Source of the DNA: Pelagimonas varians
Lineage (GTDB): Bacteria; Pseudomonadota; Alphaproteobacteria; Rhodobacterales; Rhodobacteraceae
Direction of reading: 5' to 3'
Assembly: GCF_003208435.1 (NCBI RefSeq)
Contig: NZ_QKMF01000009.1
Span: 62,001 to 126,000, forward strand
Length of the DNA: 64,000 bases
In this document: in pieces, positions 27,705 through 36,794 of the stretch
How the letters are laid out: every line of letters begins with the position of its first letter
Position numbering within the stretch: the first letter of the stretch is position 1
The notes under the pieces: model-generated
The model's database searches: none
The model's input: only the letters and a program-made list of their open reading frames with translations
What the model was told of the DNA's origin: nothing
Position numbers and translations under genes: made by a program

Positions 27705-29630
27705 TTAACCGCGTTTTTCATCACCTAGATCTTCGAAGTCAGCATCGACGATATCATCGTCGGCACCAGCCGGGCCACCTGCATCAGCAGCAGCGGGCTC
27801 TTCGCCAGCTTCTTCTGCCGAGGCTTTATAGATGGCTTCACCCAGACGCATCGCGACTTCGGTGACGTTCTGAATGCCGCCCTTCAGTTTGTCCGCGCTG
27901 ATATCGTCTTTCTCAAGGTCATCCTTAAGGGCGGCGATGGCCAGTTCAATCGCTTCGACGGTCGACGGGTCAACCTTGTCGCCATGCTCTTCGACTGACT
28001 TCTCAGTGGAATGCACAAGGCTTTCGGCTTGGTTGCGCGCTTCGACCAGCTCTTTGCGCTCTTTGTCGGCCTCGGCGTTGTCTTCAGCCTCTTGCACCAT
28101 CTTTTCGATGTCGATGTCGGACAGACCGCCAGATGCCTGGATCGTGATCTGCTGCTCTTTGCCGGTTGCCTTGTCTTTGGCCCCTACGGACACGATGCCG
28201 TTGGCGTCGATGTCAAAAGTCACTTCGATCTGCGGCATTCCGCGCGGCGAGGGCGGGATATCTTCGAGGTTGAACTGACCGAGCATCTTGTTGTCTGCCG
28301 CCATCTCGCGCTCACCCTGGAAGACCCGGATGGTCACAGCCGACTGGTTGTCTTCGGCGGTCGAGAAGACCTGAGACTTTTTCGTCGGGATGGTGGTGTT
28401 GCGGTCGATCAGACGGGTGAAAACACCGCCCAAAGTTTCGATACCGAGCGACAAAGGTGTAACGTCCAACAAAACCACGTCTTTGACGTCGCCCTGAAGA
28501 ACACCGGCTTGAATGGCCGCGCCCATCGCAACAACTTCGTCAGGGTTCACACCCTTGTGTGGCTCCTTGCCAAAGAATTTGGTCACTTCTTCGAAGACTT
28601 TTGGCATACGGGTCTGACCGCCAACCAAAACAACTTCGTCGATGTCAGCTGTGGTCAGGCCAGCGTCTTTCAACGCAGCTTGGCAAGGCTTGATCGATGC
28701 TTTGACCAGATCACCAACAAGGCTTTCCAATTTGGCACGGGTCAGCTTCATCACAAGGTGAAGAGGTGCGCCAGTGTTTGGGTCCATGGTGATGAACGGC
28801 TGGTTGATTTCGGTCTGAGTGGCCGAAGACAGTTCGATTTTGGCTTTTTCAGCGGCTTCTTTCAAACGCTGCAGGGCCATCTTGTCTTTGGTCAGATCAG
28901 CGCCGTGATCCTTTTTGAACTGCGTCGCAAGGTAGTTCACGATGCGCATGTCAAAGTCTTCACCGCCAAGGAACGTGTCGCCATTGGTTGATTTAACTTC
29001 GAATAGACCATCGTCGATTTCGAGGATGGTTACATCGAATGTACCACCACCAAGGTCATAGACCGCGATGGTTTTGCTTTCTTTTTTGTCCAGACCGTAG
29101 GCCAAAGCAGCCGCTGTCGGTTCGTTGATGATCCGCAGCACTTCGAGACCAGCAATTTTGCCGGCATCTTTGGTGGCCTGACGCTGGGCGTCGTTAAAGT
29201 ACGCAGGAACGGTGATAACCGCCTGTGTCACTTCTTCGCCAAGATAGCTCTCGGCGGTTTCTTTCATCTTGCCGAGGATGAAGGCAGAGATTTGCGAAGG
29301 CGAATATTTCTCGCCGCGGGCCTCAACCCATGCATCGCCATTGCCGCCATCAACGATGGAGAATGGAACGATGTCTTTATCTTTGGTCACTTCAGCATCG
29401 GTGACGCGGCGGCCAATCAGGCGCTTGACTGCGAACACGGTTGCTTCCGGGTTGGTGACAGCCTGACGTTTGGCGGGCTGGCCAACGAGGCGTTCGTCAT
29501 CCGTGAAGGCGACGATTGACGGAGTGGTACGTGCGCCTTCTGCGTTTTCAATGACGCGGGCGGCAGAGCCATCCATAATGGCAACACAGGAGTTTGTGGT
29601 GCCGAGGTCGATACCAATAACTTTGGCCAT
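27705..29630 (-). CDS. dnaK: Chaperone DnaK (Hsp70)
   Basis: ATP-driven chaperone. 641 residues with the nucleotide-binding domain opening [11 protein letters not shown], the [20 protein letters not shown] segment near 145, the linker [12 protein letters not shown] near 388, the substrate-binding domain, and a C-terminal lid ending in an acidic [10 protein letters not shown]-type tail. Full length. The likely RpoH promoter at 29743-29771 and the dnaJ gene downstream make this the classic heat-shock unit; grpE is not in the window. Confidence 0.98.
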   Translation of the reverse strand: MAKVIGIDLGTTNSCVAIMDGSAARVIENAEGARTTPSIVAFTDDERLVGQPAKRQAVTNPEATVFAVKRLIGRRVTDAEVTKDKDIVPFSIVDGGNGDAWVEARGEKYSPSQISAFILGKMKETAESYLGEEVTQAVITVPAYFNDAQRQATKDAGKIAGLEVLRIINEPTAAALAYGLDKKESKTIAVYDLGGGTFDVTILEIDDGLFEVKSTNGDTFLGGEDFDMRIVNYLATQFKKDHGADLTKDKMALQRLKEAAEKAKIELSSATQTEINQPFITMDPNTGAPLHLVMKLTRAKLESLVGDLVKASIKPCQAALKDAGLTTADIDEVVLVGGQTRMPKVFEEVTKFFGKEPHKGVNPDEVVAMGAAIQAGVLQGDVKDVVLLDVTPLSLGIETLGGVFTRLIDRNTTIPTKKSQVFSTAEDNQSAVTIRVFQGEREMAADNKMLGQFNLEDIPPSPRGMPQIEVTFDIDANGIVSVGAKDKATGKEQQITIQASGGLSDIDIEKMVQEAEDNAEADKERKELVEARNQAESLVHSTEKSVEEHGDKVDPSTVEAIELAIAALKDDLEKDDISADKLKGGIQNVTEVAMRLGEAIYKASAEEAGEEPAAADAGGPAGADDDIVDADFEDLGDEKRG

Positions 29631-29742
29631 GTTTCGATCCCTTTCTTAACAGGCGATATCACGAGGCGTGGACCCTAAGCGGCATCCGGAGCCCCGTATG
29701 ACAGGAACGCCGGTCCGGCCGGATCCGGCGCGTTCGATGGGT

Positions 29743-29771
29743 ATATAAGGAGCCGCATTTGTCCCTGCAAG
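29743..29771 (-). promoter_or_regulatory. RpoH (heat-shock sigma) type promoter for dnaK
   Basis: On the minus strand CTTG (29768-29771), 18 bases, then CTTATAT (29743-29749) fits the alphaproteobacterial heat-shock consensus CTTG-N17/18-CYTATNT. It lies about 113 bases before the dnaK ATG. Confidence 0.65.
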
Positions 29772-29836
29772 CACTCGCATGGCAGCAAATGCGCAGAATT
29801 GCTTGGCGAACGTTAGGAAACGCGAAAGAAAGGGGC

Positions 29837-30466
29837 ATGGAAAGCTTAAATACCCCCTCATTTCGCCAAAAAGGTTTTGTCATCTATCCCGGACTGCTGG
29901 ATCGGACGGCGCAAGAATCGCTGGTTGTCGCACTGCGCGAGGTTTTGAAGGTCGCGCCTTTGGTGCAGCCAGTGACCGCAAGCGGCAAGCCGATGTCGGT
30001 TCGGATGAGCGCCGCAGGGGACTATGGCTGGATCAGTGACCGGCGCGGCTATCGCTACGAAAAACAACACCCCAACGGGGCGAACTGGCCCGACATTCCA
30101 CCGGCTGTTCTGGAAATATGGCACGGGTTTGGCGGTATGCCGAATTCCGAAAAACGTGACCCCGAGTGCTGTTTGATCAACTGGTATGGTGCAGACGCGC
30201 GGATGGGGATGCATCAAGACCGCGACGAAACAAACTTCGACTATCCCGTTGTATCGATCAGCCTCGGGGACGAAGCTTTGTTTCGAATGGGGAATGTCGA
30301 ACGCGGCGGTAAAACAGAATCACTTTGGTTAAAATCAGGCGATGTGGTTGTAATGGGCGGCGCGGCAAGGCTGGCCTATCACGGCGTCGACCGCCTGCGT
30401 TTCAGGTCGTCCACTTTGCTGCCGCAAGGCGGACGCATCAATTTAACGCTGCGTATGGTCACCTAG
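29837..30466 (+). CDS. alkB: Alpha-ketoglutarate-dependent alkylated-DNA dioxygenase AlkB
   Basis: Oxidative demethylase that reverses 1-methyladenine and 3-methylcytosine damage. 209 residues with the iron ligands HQD near residue 125 and the later histidine in AYHGVDR, plus the 2-oxoglutarate-binding arginines in RINLTLR near 203. The NWYGADARMGMHQD context is the AlkB type. The start at 29837 follows AAAGGGG; the frame is open upstream into the dnaK promoter. Transcribed divergently from dnaK. It ends only 3 bases before the stop of the convergent SH3 gene. Confidence 0.93.
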   Translation: MESLNTPSFRQKGFVIYPGLLDRTAQESLVVALREVLKVAPLVQPVTASGKPMSVRMSAAGDYGWISDRRGYRYEKQHPNGANWPDIPPAVLEIWHGFGGMPNSEKRDPECCLINWYGADARMGMHQDRDETNFDYPVVSISLGDEALFRMGNVERGGKTESLWLKSGDVVVMGGAARLAYHGVDRLRFRSSTLLPQGGRINLTLRMVT

Positions 30467-30469
30467 CGC

Positions 30470-31084
30470 CTAGGGATCGGGGGACACCATCCGGCAACAG
30501 CCGTGATACACCTGCTGCTGCTCACCAGTGACAAACACCAATGCTTCGATGCCGGTGAAGGTCTCGACCATTGTGCTCCAACACTGCGCCTTTTGCAGGG
30601 ATGCTGATACATGGAGTTTTCCATCACTCGCCATAAACACATTGGTTGTGGTGTTTTCAGCTGCCGACATCATTGGCCCACTTGGTAGATGGCGCGATTC
30701 CCCGTTATATCCAAACCGGTACAAAACCCCGTCTTTGGCCGAATAGCCAACAGACCAAGGGGCTTCGCTGCCCGAGCATTGGAGTTCCGGCCACTCCGGA
30801 AACGTGGCCCCCGGAATAGCCTGAAGGTAGCGGGCAAAGACCCAGCCCATACCCGCCTCACCGGCACTGACCTGTGCCCAGCGGCCCGATGGGTCCAGTG
30901 CTTCGACTTGTACAAAGGATGCATTGTGCTCCAACGCCCCGATCACGGTGCCTTTGGTCGACGGGGTCGTTCGAATATTCAGACTATCGTCCGCAGCAAC
31001 ATCAACAACGTCGTAAAGCGCGGGGAAAGTCCCGGCAAACGCTGGGCCCGAAACACACAGGAGAAATGCGATTAATCTGATCAT
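30470..31084 (-). CDS. Secreted bacterial SH3-domain protein, copy 2
   Basis: 204 residues from the ATG at 31084, chosen over 31093 because AAGGA is 8 bases upstream. Signal peptide 1-17 (ending GPAFA), then a bacterial SH3 domain at about 20-88 (LYDVVDVAADDSLNIRTTPS, GRWAQVSAGEAGMGWVFARYL), then a C-terminal domain with cysteines (QLQCSGSEAPWSV type context; a CC pair near the end, HGCCRM). It closely parallels the next gene upstream, so the pair is a tandem duplication. Likely periplasmic; function unknown. Confidence 0.8.
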   Translation of the reverse strand: MIRLIAFLLCVSGPAFAGTFPALYDVVDVAADDSLNIRTTPSTKGTVIGALEHNASFVQVEALDPSGRWAQVSAGEAGMGWVFARYLQAIPGATFPEWPELQCSGSEAPWSVGYSAKDGVLYRFGYNGESRHLPSGPMMSAAENTTTNVFMASDGKLHVSASLQKAQCWSTMVETFTGIEALVFVTGEQQQVYHGCCRMVSPDP

Positions 31085-31096
31085 GGTGGGCATCCT

Positions 31097-31696
31097 TTAT
31101 TCGACCTGAACTGAACAGCACCCGGACAGAACCTCGTTCAGGTACCCGCCGATCACAATTGTTCCGTCCAACCCGAACAGATTGTCGGACATCCCGTCAG
31201 AGCAGATTTCCTGCCCGACCACCAAAGTGATGTTTTCGCCCTGCCCTGTGCCCAGCATCGCAAAGGGTTCAGGCCGTGCTGATGCGGTCTGCCAGTTCCC
31301 GACGGTAAATGCACGGTCAGAGCCTTCCGGGGTCGACAAAATCGCGGCACCGCTTTGGGTAACATTCAAGGACCAAAAGGGCTCGGTGCCAAAGCAGCGC
31401 AGACGCGGCGCATCCGGCATTGCGCTTTCCGGAAGCGGATGGAGATATGCCATGGAGGCCCAGCCAGAACCCTCGTCGACATTGACGCGGCCCCAATCCC
31501 CCTCGATCTCAACCACTTCGACGCTTTGGGCATCATGGGCGAGCGTTCCTATAATATTGGCGCCGGCCATCGGCCGCGTTCTGACATTCAACACATCGTC
31601 CGACGCGACACCAGCCACATCATACAGGGCAGGCAATTCTTCGGCGGCCACGAAACTGGCGGTGAGCAAAAACAAAGCAAAGGCGCGGATCAACAT
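31097..31696 (-). CDS. Secreted bacterial SH3-domain protein, copy 1
   Basis: 199 residues: signal peptide 1-18, SH3 domain at about 21-88 (LYDVAGVASDDVLNVRTRPM, DWGRVNVDEGSGWASMAYL), then a COG3650-like domain starting RCFGTEPFWSLNV and ending with a CC pair (LSGCCSVQ). Domain order and motifs match the downstream gene residue for residue in many places, though the two have diverged strongly outside the SH3 region. First gene of the pair. Cell-wall or membrane-stress roles are possible but not shown by the sequence. Confidence 0.8.
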   Translation of the reverse strand: MLIRAFALFLLTASFVAAEELPALYDVAGVASDDVLNVRTRPMAGANIIGTLAHDAQSVEVVEIEGDWGRVNVDEGSGWASMAYLHPLPESAMPDAPRLRCFGTEPFWSLNVTQSGAAILSTPEGSDRAFTVGNWQTASARPEPFAMLGTGQGENITLVVGQEICSDGMSDNLFGLDGTIVIGGYLNEVLSGCCSVQVE

Positions 31697-31776
31697 GAGA
31701 TTCTCCTTGAACGTATTCCAAGAACAATAGCCAGCCCCGCCCGTATCCCAAAGTCAGGAATCCCGTTAGTTGCAGA

Positions 31777-32607
31777 TTAACGGCGTGCCCCCCACGATGC
31801 AGATGCGTGTTTTCGTGTATAAAATTCGCCCATCAAGCCGATCATGATAAAAACAATCGAGAAATACAGCGCGTACTCCCAGCTAGAATTTCGCGGATTG
31901 TAATCCAAAAACGCAAATCCGCGCGATTGGTCGATACAGTGAAACAGCGGGTTCCAATCGAACATCTTCAACATGAACGGCGGCAGGGTGTTGGCCACAA
32001 ACATCTTGCCTGACGCAATCATATTGGCCCGCTGATAGACGGTCGAGATAATCCCCACCGGTGTTGGAAACCACGGCTTTGCGGCCAAAATTACCATGCC
32101 AATCGCCGCTCCGGAAAACCAGGCCAGCAAAACCATACCCATGCAGCCAACCGGATCATAAATCTCCATCAAGACGCCGGGTGCAAAGGCCACATCATAG
32201 ACAAACAAAACCGCAGCCAGCGACATAAGCTGAATATAGAGCGTGCTCACCATCGCCGCCGCAATCGCGATCGCCGTGTTCATCGGCGCATGTTGCATCA
32301 TCGGGCTGGCCGGCCCTTCGGAAGACGACACAGCGCCCAATGTCTTGGAATGGGTCATATACAAAAAGATTCCGGTCATGATGTAGATCATGAAATCACC
32401 GCGGAGCGCCGTCCCCCGAAGTCCCAAAATCTGGAACATGACGTAAAATGCCATCACAAAAACAATAGTTTGCAACATATTCATCAAGATCGCAATCATG
32501 GCGTTCCCATGCGATTTTCGCACTGACCGGACCGAATTATGGTAGATCAGCTCGGCTATATAAATTGCCGATCCAAAGCGAGATCGGGGGGCGGAAATCT
32601 GAAACAT
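31777..32607 (-). CDS. ABC-2 type polysaccharide export permease (KpsM-like)
   Basis: 276 residues with six predicted membrane helices in the pattern of KpsM/RfbA-type permeases; the motif DWNPLFHCIDQSRGFAF near residue 220 is the characteristic NPL(F/V)H...E/QxxR region before the last helix. It would export a finished glycan chain to the periplasm with an ATPase partner. No KpsT-type ATPase adjoins it, so the partner must be elsewhere. It is divergent from cysQ and faces the glycan gene cluster. Alternative: a lipid or drug exporter, which the motif makes less likely. Confidence 0.8.
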   Translation of the reverse strand: MFQISAPRSRFGSAIYIAELIYHNSVRSVRKSHGNAMIAILMNMLQTIVFVMAFYVMFQILGLRGTALRGDFMIYIMTGIFLYMTHSKTLGAVSSSEGPASPMMQHAPMNTAIAIAAAMVSTLYIQLMSLAAVLFVYDVAFAPGVLMEIYDPVGCMGMVLLAWFSGAAIGMVILAAKPWFPTPVGIISTVYQRANMIASGKMFVANTLPPFMLKMFDWNPLFHCIDQSRGFAFLDYNPRNSSWEYALYFSIVFIMIGLMGEFYTRKHASASWGARR

Positions 32608-32734
32608 AGGGACGCTGCTCCGATACGCGGCCTGAAATTTACGGCATTCTTGCCGTTTTTGTTATTTGCCATCATAAGGCGCAAAGACTTTCAAATCAAT
32701 GAAACCGCGCTGGCCCGCGCGGAGGAGTATTTTT

Positions 32735-33532
32735 ATGGACTATTCAGAGCTCACAACAGTGATCCGCAAGCTAGCACTCGAAGCCGGCGACAAGATCATG
32801 GAAATTTACAACGCGGACGATTTTGATGTGAAGGTGAAGTCCGATGACAGCCCGGTGACCGAAGCGGATGAAGCCGCTGACGCCCTTATCTCAGCCGGTC
32901 TGCGGGCCGCATTTCCAGACGTAGCGCTGGTGACTGAAGAGCAGTCGGATAGCCACGGTATCGACGCAAAAACCTTTTTAATTGTTGACCCGCTGGACGG
33001 CACCAAAGAATTCATCAAACGCCGCGGTGATTTCACTGTAAACATCGCTTTGGTTGAAGATGGCACTCCAACACGCGGCGTCGTCTATGCCCCCGCCAAA
33101 AACCGGATGTTCTTTACCCTAGCCGACGGTTCGACCGTCGAAGAATTGGGCCCGTTTGACAAAAACACCGTTGGCGAAACCAAACCGCTTAGCGTGAGCA
33201 CACCGGACAACGCGGCTTTGATGCTGGTTGCGTCCAAATCGCACCGCGATCAGGCAACCGAAGACTATATTGCCAAATACGCCACCAAGGATTCCAAAAG
33301 CGCCGGCTCGTCTCTCAAGTTTTGCTTGGTTGCCACAGGCGAAGCGGATTTGTACCCCCGCGTTGGCCGCACCATGGAGTGGGACACAGCAGCAGGTCAG
33401 GCCGTGTTGCATGGCGCTGGTGGCAAAGTTGTTCGCTATGACGATCATTCGCCGCTGGTCTATGGCAAAGCCGATTTCGCCAACCCGTTTTTCATCGCCT
33501 ATGCACCGGGTGTTGATCTGAAAGAAGCCTGA
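32735..33532 (+). CDS. cysQ: 3'(2'),5'-bisphosphate nucleotidase CysQ
   Basis: Hydrolyses PAP (3'-phosphoadenosine 5'-phosphate) to AMP and phosphate, removing the inhibitory product of PAPS-using sulfotransferases. 265 residues of the inositol monophosphatase fold with metal-binding motifs DSPVTEADEAAD near residue 35, EE near 70, DPLDGTKEF near 88 and MEWDTAAGQAVL near 208. The start at 32735 has GGAGGA about eight bases upstream. Three bases separate it from the glycosyltransferase gene. Its place at the head of a cluster with sulfotransferases supports a role in glycan sulfation as well as sulfur assimilation. Confidence 0.93.
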   Translation: MDYSELTTVIRKLALEAGDKIMEIYNADDFDVKVKSDDSPVTEADEAADALISAGLRAAFPDVALVTEEQSDSHGIDAKTFLIVDPLDGTKEFIKRRGDFTVNIALVEDGTPTRGVVYAPAKNRMFFTLADGSTVEELGPFDKNTVGETKPLSVSTPDNAALMLVASKSHRDQATEDYIAKYATKDSKSAGSSLKFCLVATGEADLYPRVGRTMEWDTAAGQAVLHGAGGKVVRYDDHSPLVYGKADFANPFFIAYAPGVDLKEA

Positions 33533-33535
33533 TCT

Positions 33536-34768
33536 ATGGCCCAGCCGGTTAGCATTGTCGTTGTCAGCCGGGGTCGCCCGATGGCACTGGCGCAGTGTTT
33601 AACCGGTTTGGGGCAACTTGATTACCCATGCTTTGAAATAATCGTAGTGGCCTGTCCTGACGGGCAGGCCATCGTGCGCGCACACCCCAACGTGGACCAA
33701 ATCAAATTGGTGCCGTTTGACGAACCAAATATCTCTGTCGCGCGCAACTTGGGTGTCGCTCAGGCGGCAGGTGATATCGTTGCCTTCATTGATGACGATG
33801 CGGTGCCAGAACCGCTTTGGCTCCAGCATTTAACCGGCCCATTTGATCAAAGTGCGATTGCGGCGGCAGGTGGTTATGTCATCGGTAGAAACGGCATTTC
33901 GTTTCAATGGACTGCCCGCGAGGTTTACCCAAACGGTGCATCTGAGCCACTTGAGTTACCGATATCCGATGCCCCCGCTGTGTTGCCGCCCGCGCCAGGA
34001 AGAGCCATCAAGACTGAAGGCACCAACATGGCTTTTCGACGCGATATTCTTTGCCAAATTGGTGGCTTCGATCCGGGGTTTCATTTCTACTTAGATGAAA
34101 CCGACTTGAACATGCGTCTGGGCCGGTCCGGATACCAAACAGCTATTGTTCCTCTCGCACAGGTCCACCACGGTTTTGCAGAAAGCGATCGCCGCGAAGC
34201 GTCGCGTGTTCCAAAAGATTTGACCCAGATAGGGGCCTCACAGCGTTTGTTTTTGCGCAAACACTGCCCCGCGCAAGATCAAGACCAGGCTTGGACAAAG
34301 TTTTGCGAAGATCAAAGACTGCGCCTGTTCCGCTTCGCCAAACAGCGAAAACTCGGGGCCGCGCGCATTTCCGAACTATTGCGGGGGCTTCAAGATGGCG
34401 GCAAAGAAGGACTATGCCGTGATATTGGTGACTTGCCGCCGATTCCGCACAGCGACGCCGGATTTTGCCCCTACCCAGGACGCCCGAAAGCCCCTCGCAA
34501 GGTCTTATCCGGGCGGTTTTGGCAAGCCCGCCGCCTTCGGCGCGAAGCCACCGAATTGGCGCGTACAGGTGCCATTGTTAGCATGTTTATTTTCAGCCCG
34601 ACATTGCGCTACCACAAAGTCACGTTCACGCATGCCGGTGTTTGGGAACAAACAGGCGGGCGGTTCGGGCGCAGCGATCGAACCCAAAGCCTTTGGCGAT
34701 ACAGGAAATTTTCGGAACGTGTTCGTGAGGAAACAGCAAGGACATCCTTGGTTCGCGGCACCCAATAG
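33536..34768 (+). CDS. Glycosyltransferase family 2 protein
   Basis: Cytoplasmic, GT-A fold, 410 residues. The N-terminal catalytic region has VSIVVVSRGRP at the start, the NISVARNLGVAQAAGDIVAF segment near 64, the nucleotide-sugar/metal motif IDDDAVPEP near 84, and ETDLNMRLGRSGY near 190. The C-terminal third is basic, has no match I recognise, and may bind the acceptor or a partner. Donor and acceptor sugars cannot be told. Cotranscribed with cysQ; the 144 bases after it probably carry a promoter for galU. Confidence 0.85.
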   Translation: MAQPVSIVVVSRGRPMALAQCLTGLGQLDYPCFEIIVVACPDGQAIVRAHPNVDQIKLVPFDEPNISVARNLGVAQAAGDIVAFIDDDAVPEPLWLQHLTGPFDQSAIAAAGGYVIGRNGISFQWTAREVYPNGASEPLELPISDAPAVLPPAPGRAIKTEGTNMAFRRDILCQIGGFDPGFHFYLDETDLNMRLGRSGYQTAIVPLAQVHHGFAESDRREASRVPKDLTQIGASQRLFLRKHCPAQDQDQAWTKFCEDQRLRLFRFAKQRKLGAARISELLRGLQDGGKEGLCRDIGDLPPIPHSDAGFCPYPGRPKAPRKVLSGRFWQARRLRREATELARTGAIVSMFIFSPTLRYHKVTFTHAGVWEQTGGRFGRSDRTQSLWRYRKFSERVREETARTSLVRGTQ

Positions 34769-34912
34769 TCGAATGTGCTTATTAAGAAGCATTCCTACAA
34801 CGAAATTGAAACAATCTTAAGGTAAGCAATCGCACACATCACAATGTGGTGGCCCCTATTAGCCATCAGTGCAATAACCTGACCCAAAGAATTTAGTAGT
34901 AGGAGTAGACCG

Positions 34913-35806
34913 ATGCCTAAAAAGGTCACGAAGGCAATTTTTCCCGTCGCAGGCATGGGAACACGCTTTTTGCCCGCAACCAAGTCGGTTCCCAAAGAAA
35001 TTATGACTTTGGTGGATCGTCCGCTTGTTCAATACGCGATTGACGAAGCGCGCGCAGCCGGGATCAAAGAGTTTATCTTTGTGACGTCCCGCGGCAAGGG
35101 GGCACTTGAAGACTATTTTGACCACGCCCCTCAGCTCGAACAGGAGCTGCGCAAAAAAGGCAAAGACGAACTGTTGGCCACTTTGAAATCCACAAATATG
35201 GATTCAGGGGATATTGCGTACATCCGCCAGCACCGCGCCCTTGGTCTGGGTCATGCTGTTTGGTGCGCACGCCGCTTGATTCACAACGAACCTTTTGCCG
35301 TGATCCTGCCGGACGATGTTATCGCAGCAGAAAAGCCGTGCCTGCAACAGATGGTCGAAGCTTACGAAGAAACCGGTGGCAATATGGTTGCTGCCATGGA
35401 AGTGCCTGATGAACAGACTTCCAGCTACGGCATGCTCGATATTGCCGAAGACATGGGAAGCAAGGTCAAGATCAAGGGCATGGTCGAAAAACCGCCTGCC
35501 GGTCAATCGCCTTCCAACCTCGCTGTTATTGGCCGCTACATCCTGTCAGCCAATGTGTTTGGCCATCTGAACCGGATCAAGTCCGGCGCTGGCGGTGAAA
35601 TTCAACTAACCGACGCGATTGCGCGTGAGATTTCCGACGGCGAAGGTGTTTATGGTTACCGGTTCCGCGGACAACGTTTTGACTGCGGATCCAAGAGCGG
35701 CTTCTTGCAGGCGACCGTGGCCTTTGGCCTGTCGCGACCGGATCTTCGCGACGACTTGGAGGGGTATTTGACCCAACTCATGGCGTCTCGTAAAGCGGCG
35801 GAATAA
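34913..35806 (+). CDS. galU: UTP-glucose-1-phosphate uridylyltransferase
   Basis: Makes UDP-glucose from UTP and glucose-1-phosphate for surface glycans. 297 residues with the nucleotide-binding N-terminus VAGMGTRFLPATKSVPKE, the LGLGHAVWCARRLI segment near 105, and VEKPPAGQSPSNLAVIGRY near 193. TAGGAG lies 8 bases before the ATG. galE starts 4 bases downstream, so UDP-glucose and UDP-galactose supply are coupled. Confidence 0.96.
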   Translation: MPKKVTKAIFPVAGMGTRFLPATKSVPKEIMTLVDRPLVQYAIDEARAAGIKEFIFVTSRGKGALEDYFDHAPQLEQELRKKGKDELLATLKSTNMDSGDIAYIRQHRALGLGHAVWCARRLIHNEPFAVILPDDVIAAEKPCLQQMVEAYEETGGNMVAAMEVPDEQTSSYGMLDIAEDMGSKVKIKGMVEKPPAGQSPSNLAVIGRYILSANVFGHLNRIKSGAGGEIQLTDAIAREISDGEGVYGYRFRGQRFDCGSKSGFLQATVAFGLSRPDLRDDLEGYLTQLMASRKAAE

Positions 35807-35810
35807 CTGC

Positions 35811-36794
35811 ATGCCTCATGTATTGGTAACCGGCGGCGCTGGCTATATTGGTAGCCACGCTTGTAAAGCTCTAAAAGCGGCGGGTTATACGCCCGTCACT
35901 TTGGACAACCTGTGCACTGGCTGGAAAGACGCGGTCAAATTCGGGCCGTTTGAACAAGGTGATTTGACAGATCGTGCCCGTCTGGATGCGGTTTTCGCCA
36001 AGTGGCAACCGGTGGCCGTCATGCATTTCGCGGCGCTTAGTCAAGTTGGCGAAGCGATGGCGAAACCCGGCATGTATTGGCGCAACAATGTCGAAGGCTC
36101 ACTAACCTTGATCGAAGCGGCTGTTGCCGCGGGCTGCCTGAACTTTGTTTTTTCATCGACCTGTGCCACTTATGGTGAACATGACAACGTCGTTTTGGAC
36201 GAAAACACCCCTCAAGAGCCGTTGAACGCCTATGGCGCGTCAAAACGTGCTGTCGAGAATATTTTGCGTGATTTTGAAGCGGCCTATGGGTTGCGTCATG
36301 TGATTTTTCGCTACTTTAACGTCGCGGGTGCAGACCCTGACGGCGAAGTCGGGGAACACCACCGCCCTGAAACGCATCTCATTCCCGTTATGCTTGAAGC
36401 GATTGACGGCACAAGGCCAGCTTTAACCATTCACGGCACCGATTATGATACCCCTGATGGCACCTGCATTCGAGACTACGTTCATGTTTGCGATCTGGTG
36501 GATGCGCATGTCTTGGGATTGAAGTGGTTGCACGATGACAAGGGGAGCCATGTCTTCAACTTGGGCACAGGCAGCGGCTTTTCGGTCCGCGAAGTCATTG
36601 ACTCCGCAGGCTCCGTTACCAACCTCGAGGTGCCCTGCTCTGAAGGACCACGCCGTGCCGGCGACGCAACCAAGCTGGTTTCCGGCTCTACCCGCGCGGG
36701 CGAAGAACTGGGTTGGCAACCTCACAGATCCACCATGCCGCAGATGATTGCTGACGCATGGCGTTGGCATCGAAATGGTCATTACGACGGGTAA
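35811..36794 (+). CDS. galE: UDP-glucose 4-epimerase
   Basis: Interconverts UDP-glucose and UDP-galactose. 327 residues; the Rossmann motif VTGGAGYIGSHAC is at residue 5, the catalytic serine/threonine is in FSSTCATYG near 120, the YxxxK pair is in YGASK near 144, and the substrate loop RYFNVAGADPDGEVGE is near 165. The stop overlaps the next gene's proposed start by about 20 bases. Typical length. Confidence 0.96.
   Translation: MPHVLVTGGAGYIGSHACKALKAAGYTPVTLDNLCTGWKDAVKFGPFEQGDLTDRARLDAVFAKWQPVAVMHFAALSQVGEAMAKPGMYWRNNVEGSLTLIEAAVAAGCLNFVFSSTCATYGEHDNVVLDENTPQEPLNAYGASKRAVENILRDFEAAYGLRHVIFRYFNVAGADPDGEVGEHHRPETHLIPVMLEAIDGTRPALTIHGTDYDTPDGTCIRDYVHVCDLVDAHVLGLKWLHDDKGSHVFNLGTGSGFSVREVIDSAGSVTNLEVPCSEGPRRAGDATKLVSGSTRAGEELGWQPHRSTMPQMIADAWRWHRNGHYDG

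Noticed and set aside
28011-28991. Open frame antisense to dnaK
   Set aside because: A known shadow of highly biased chaperone coding sequence; the dnaK product is complete.
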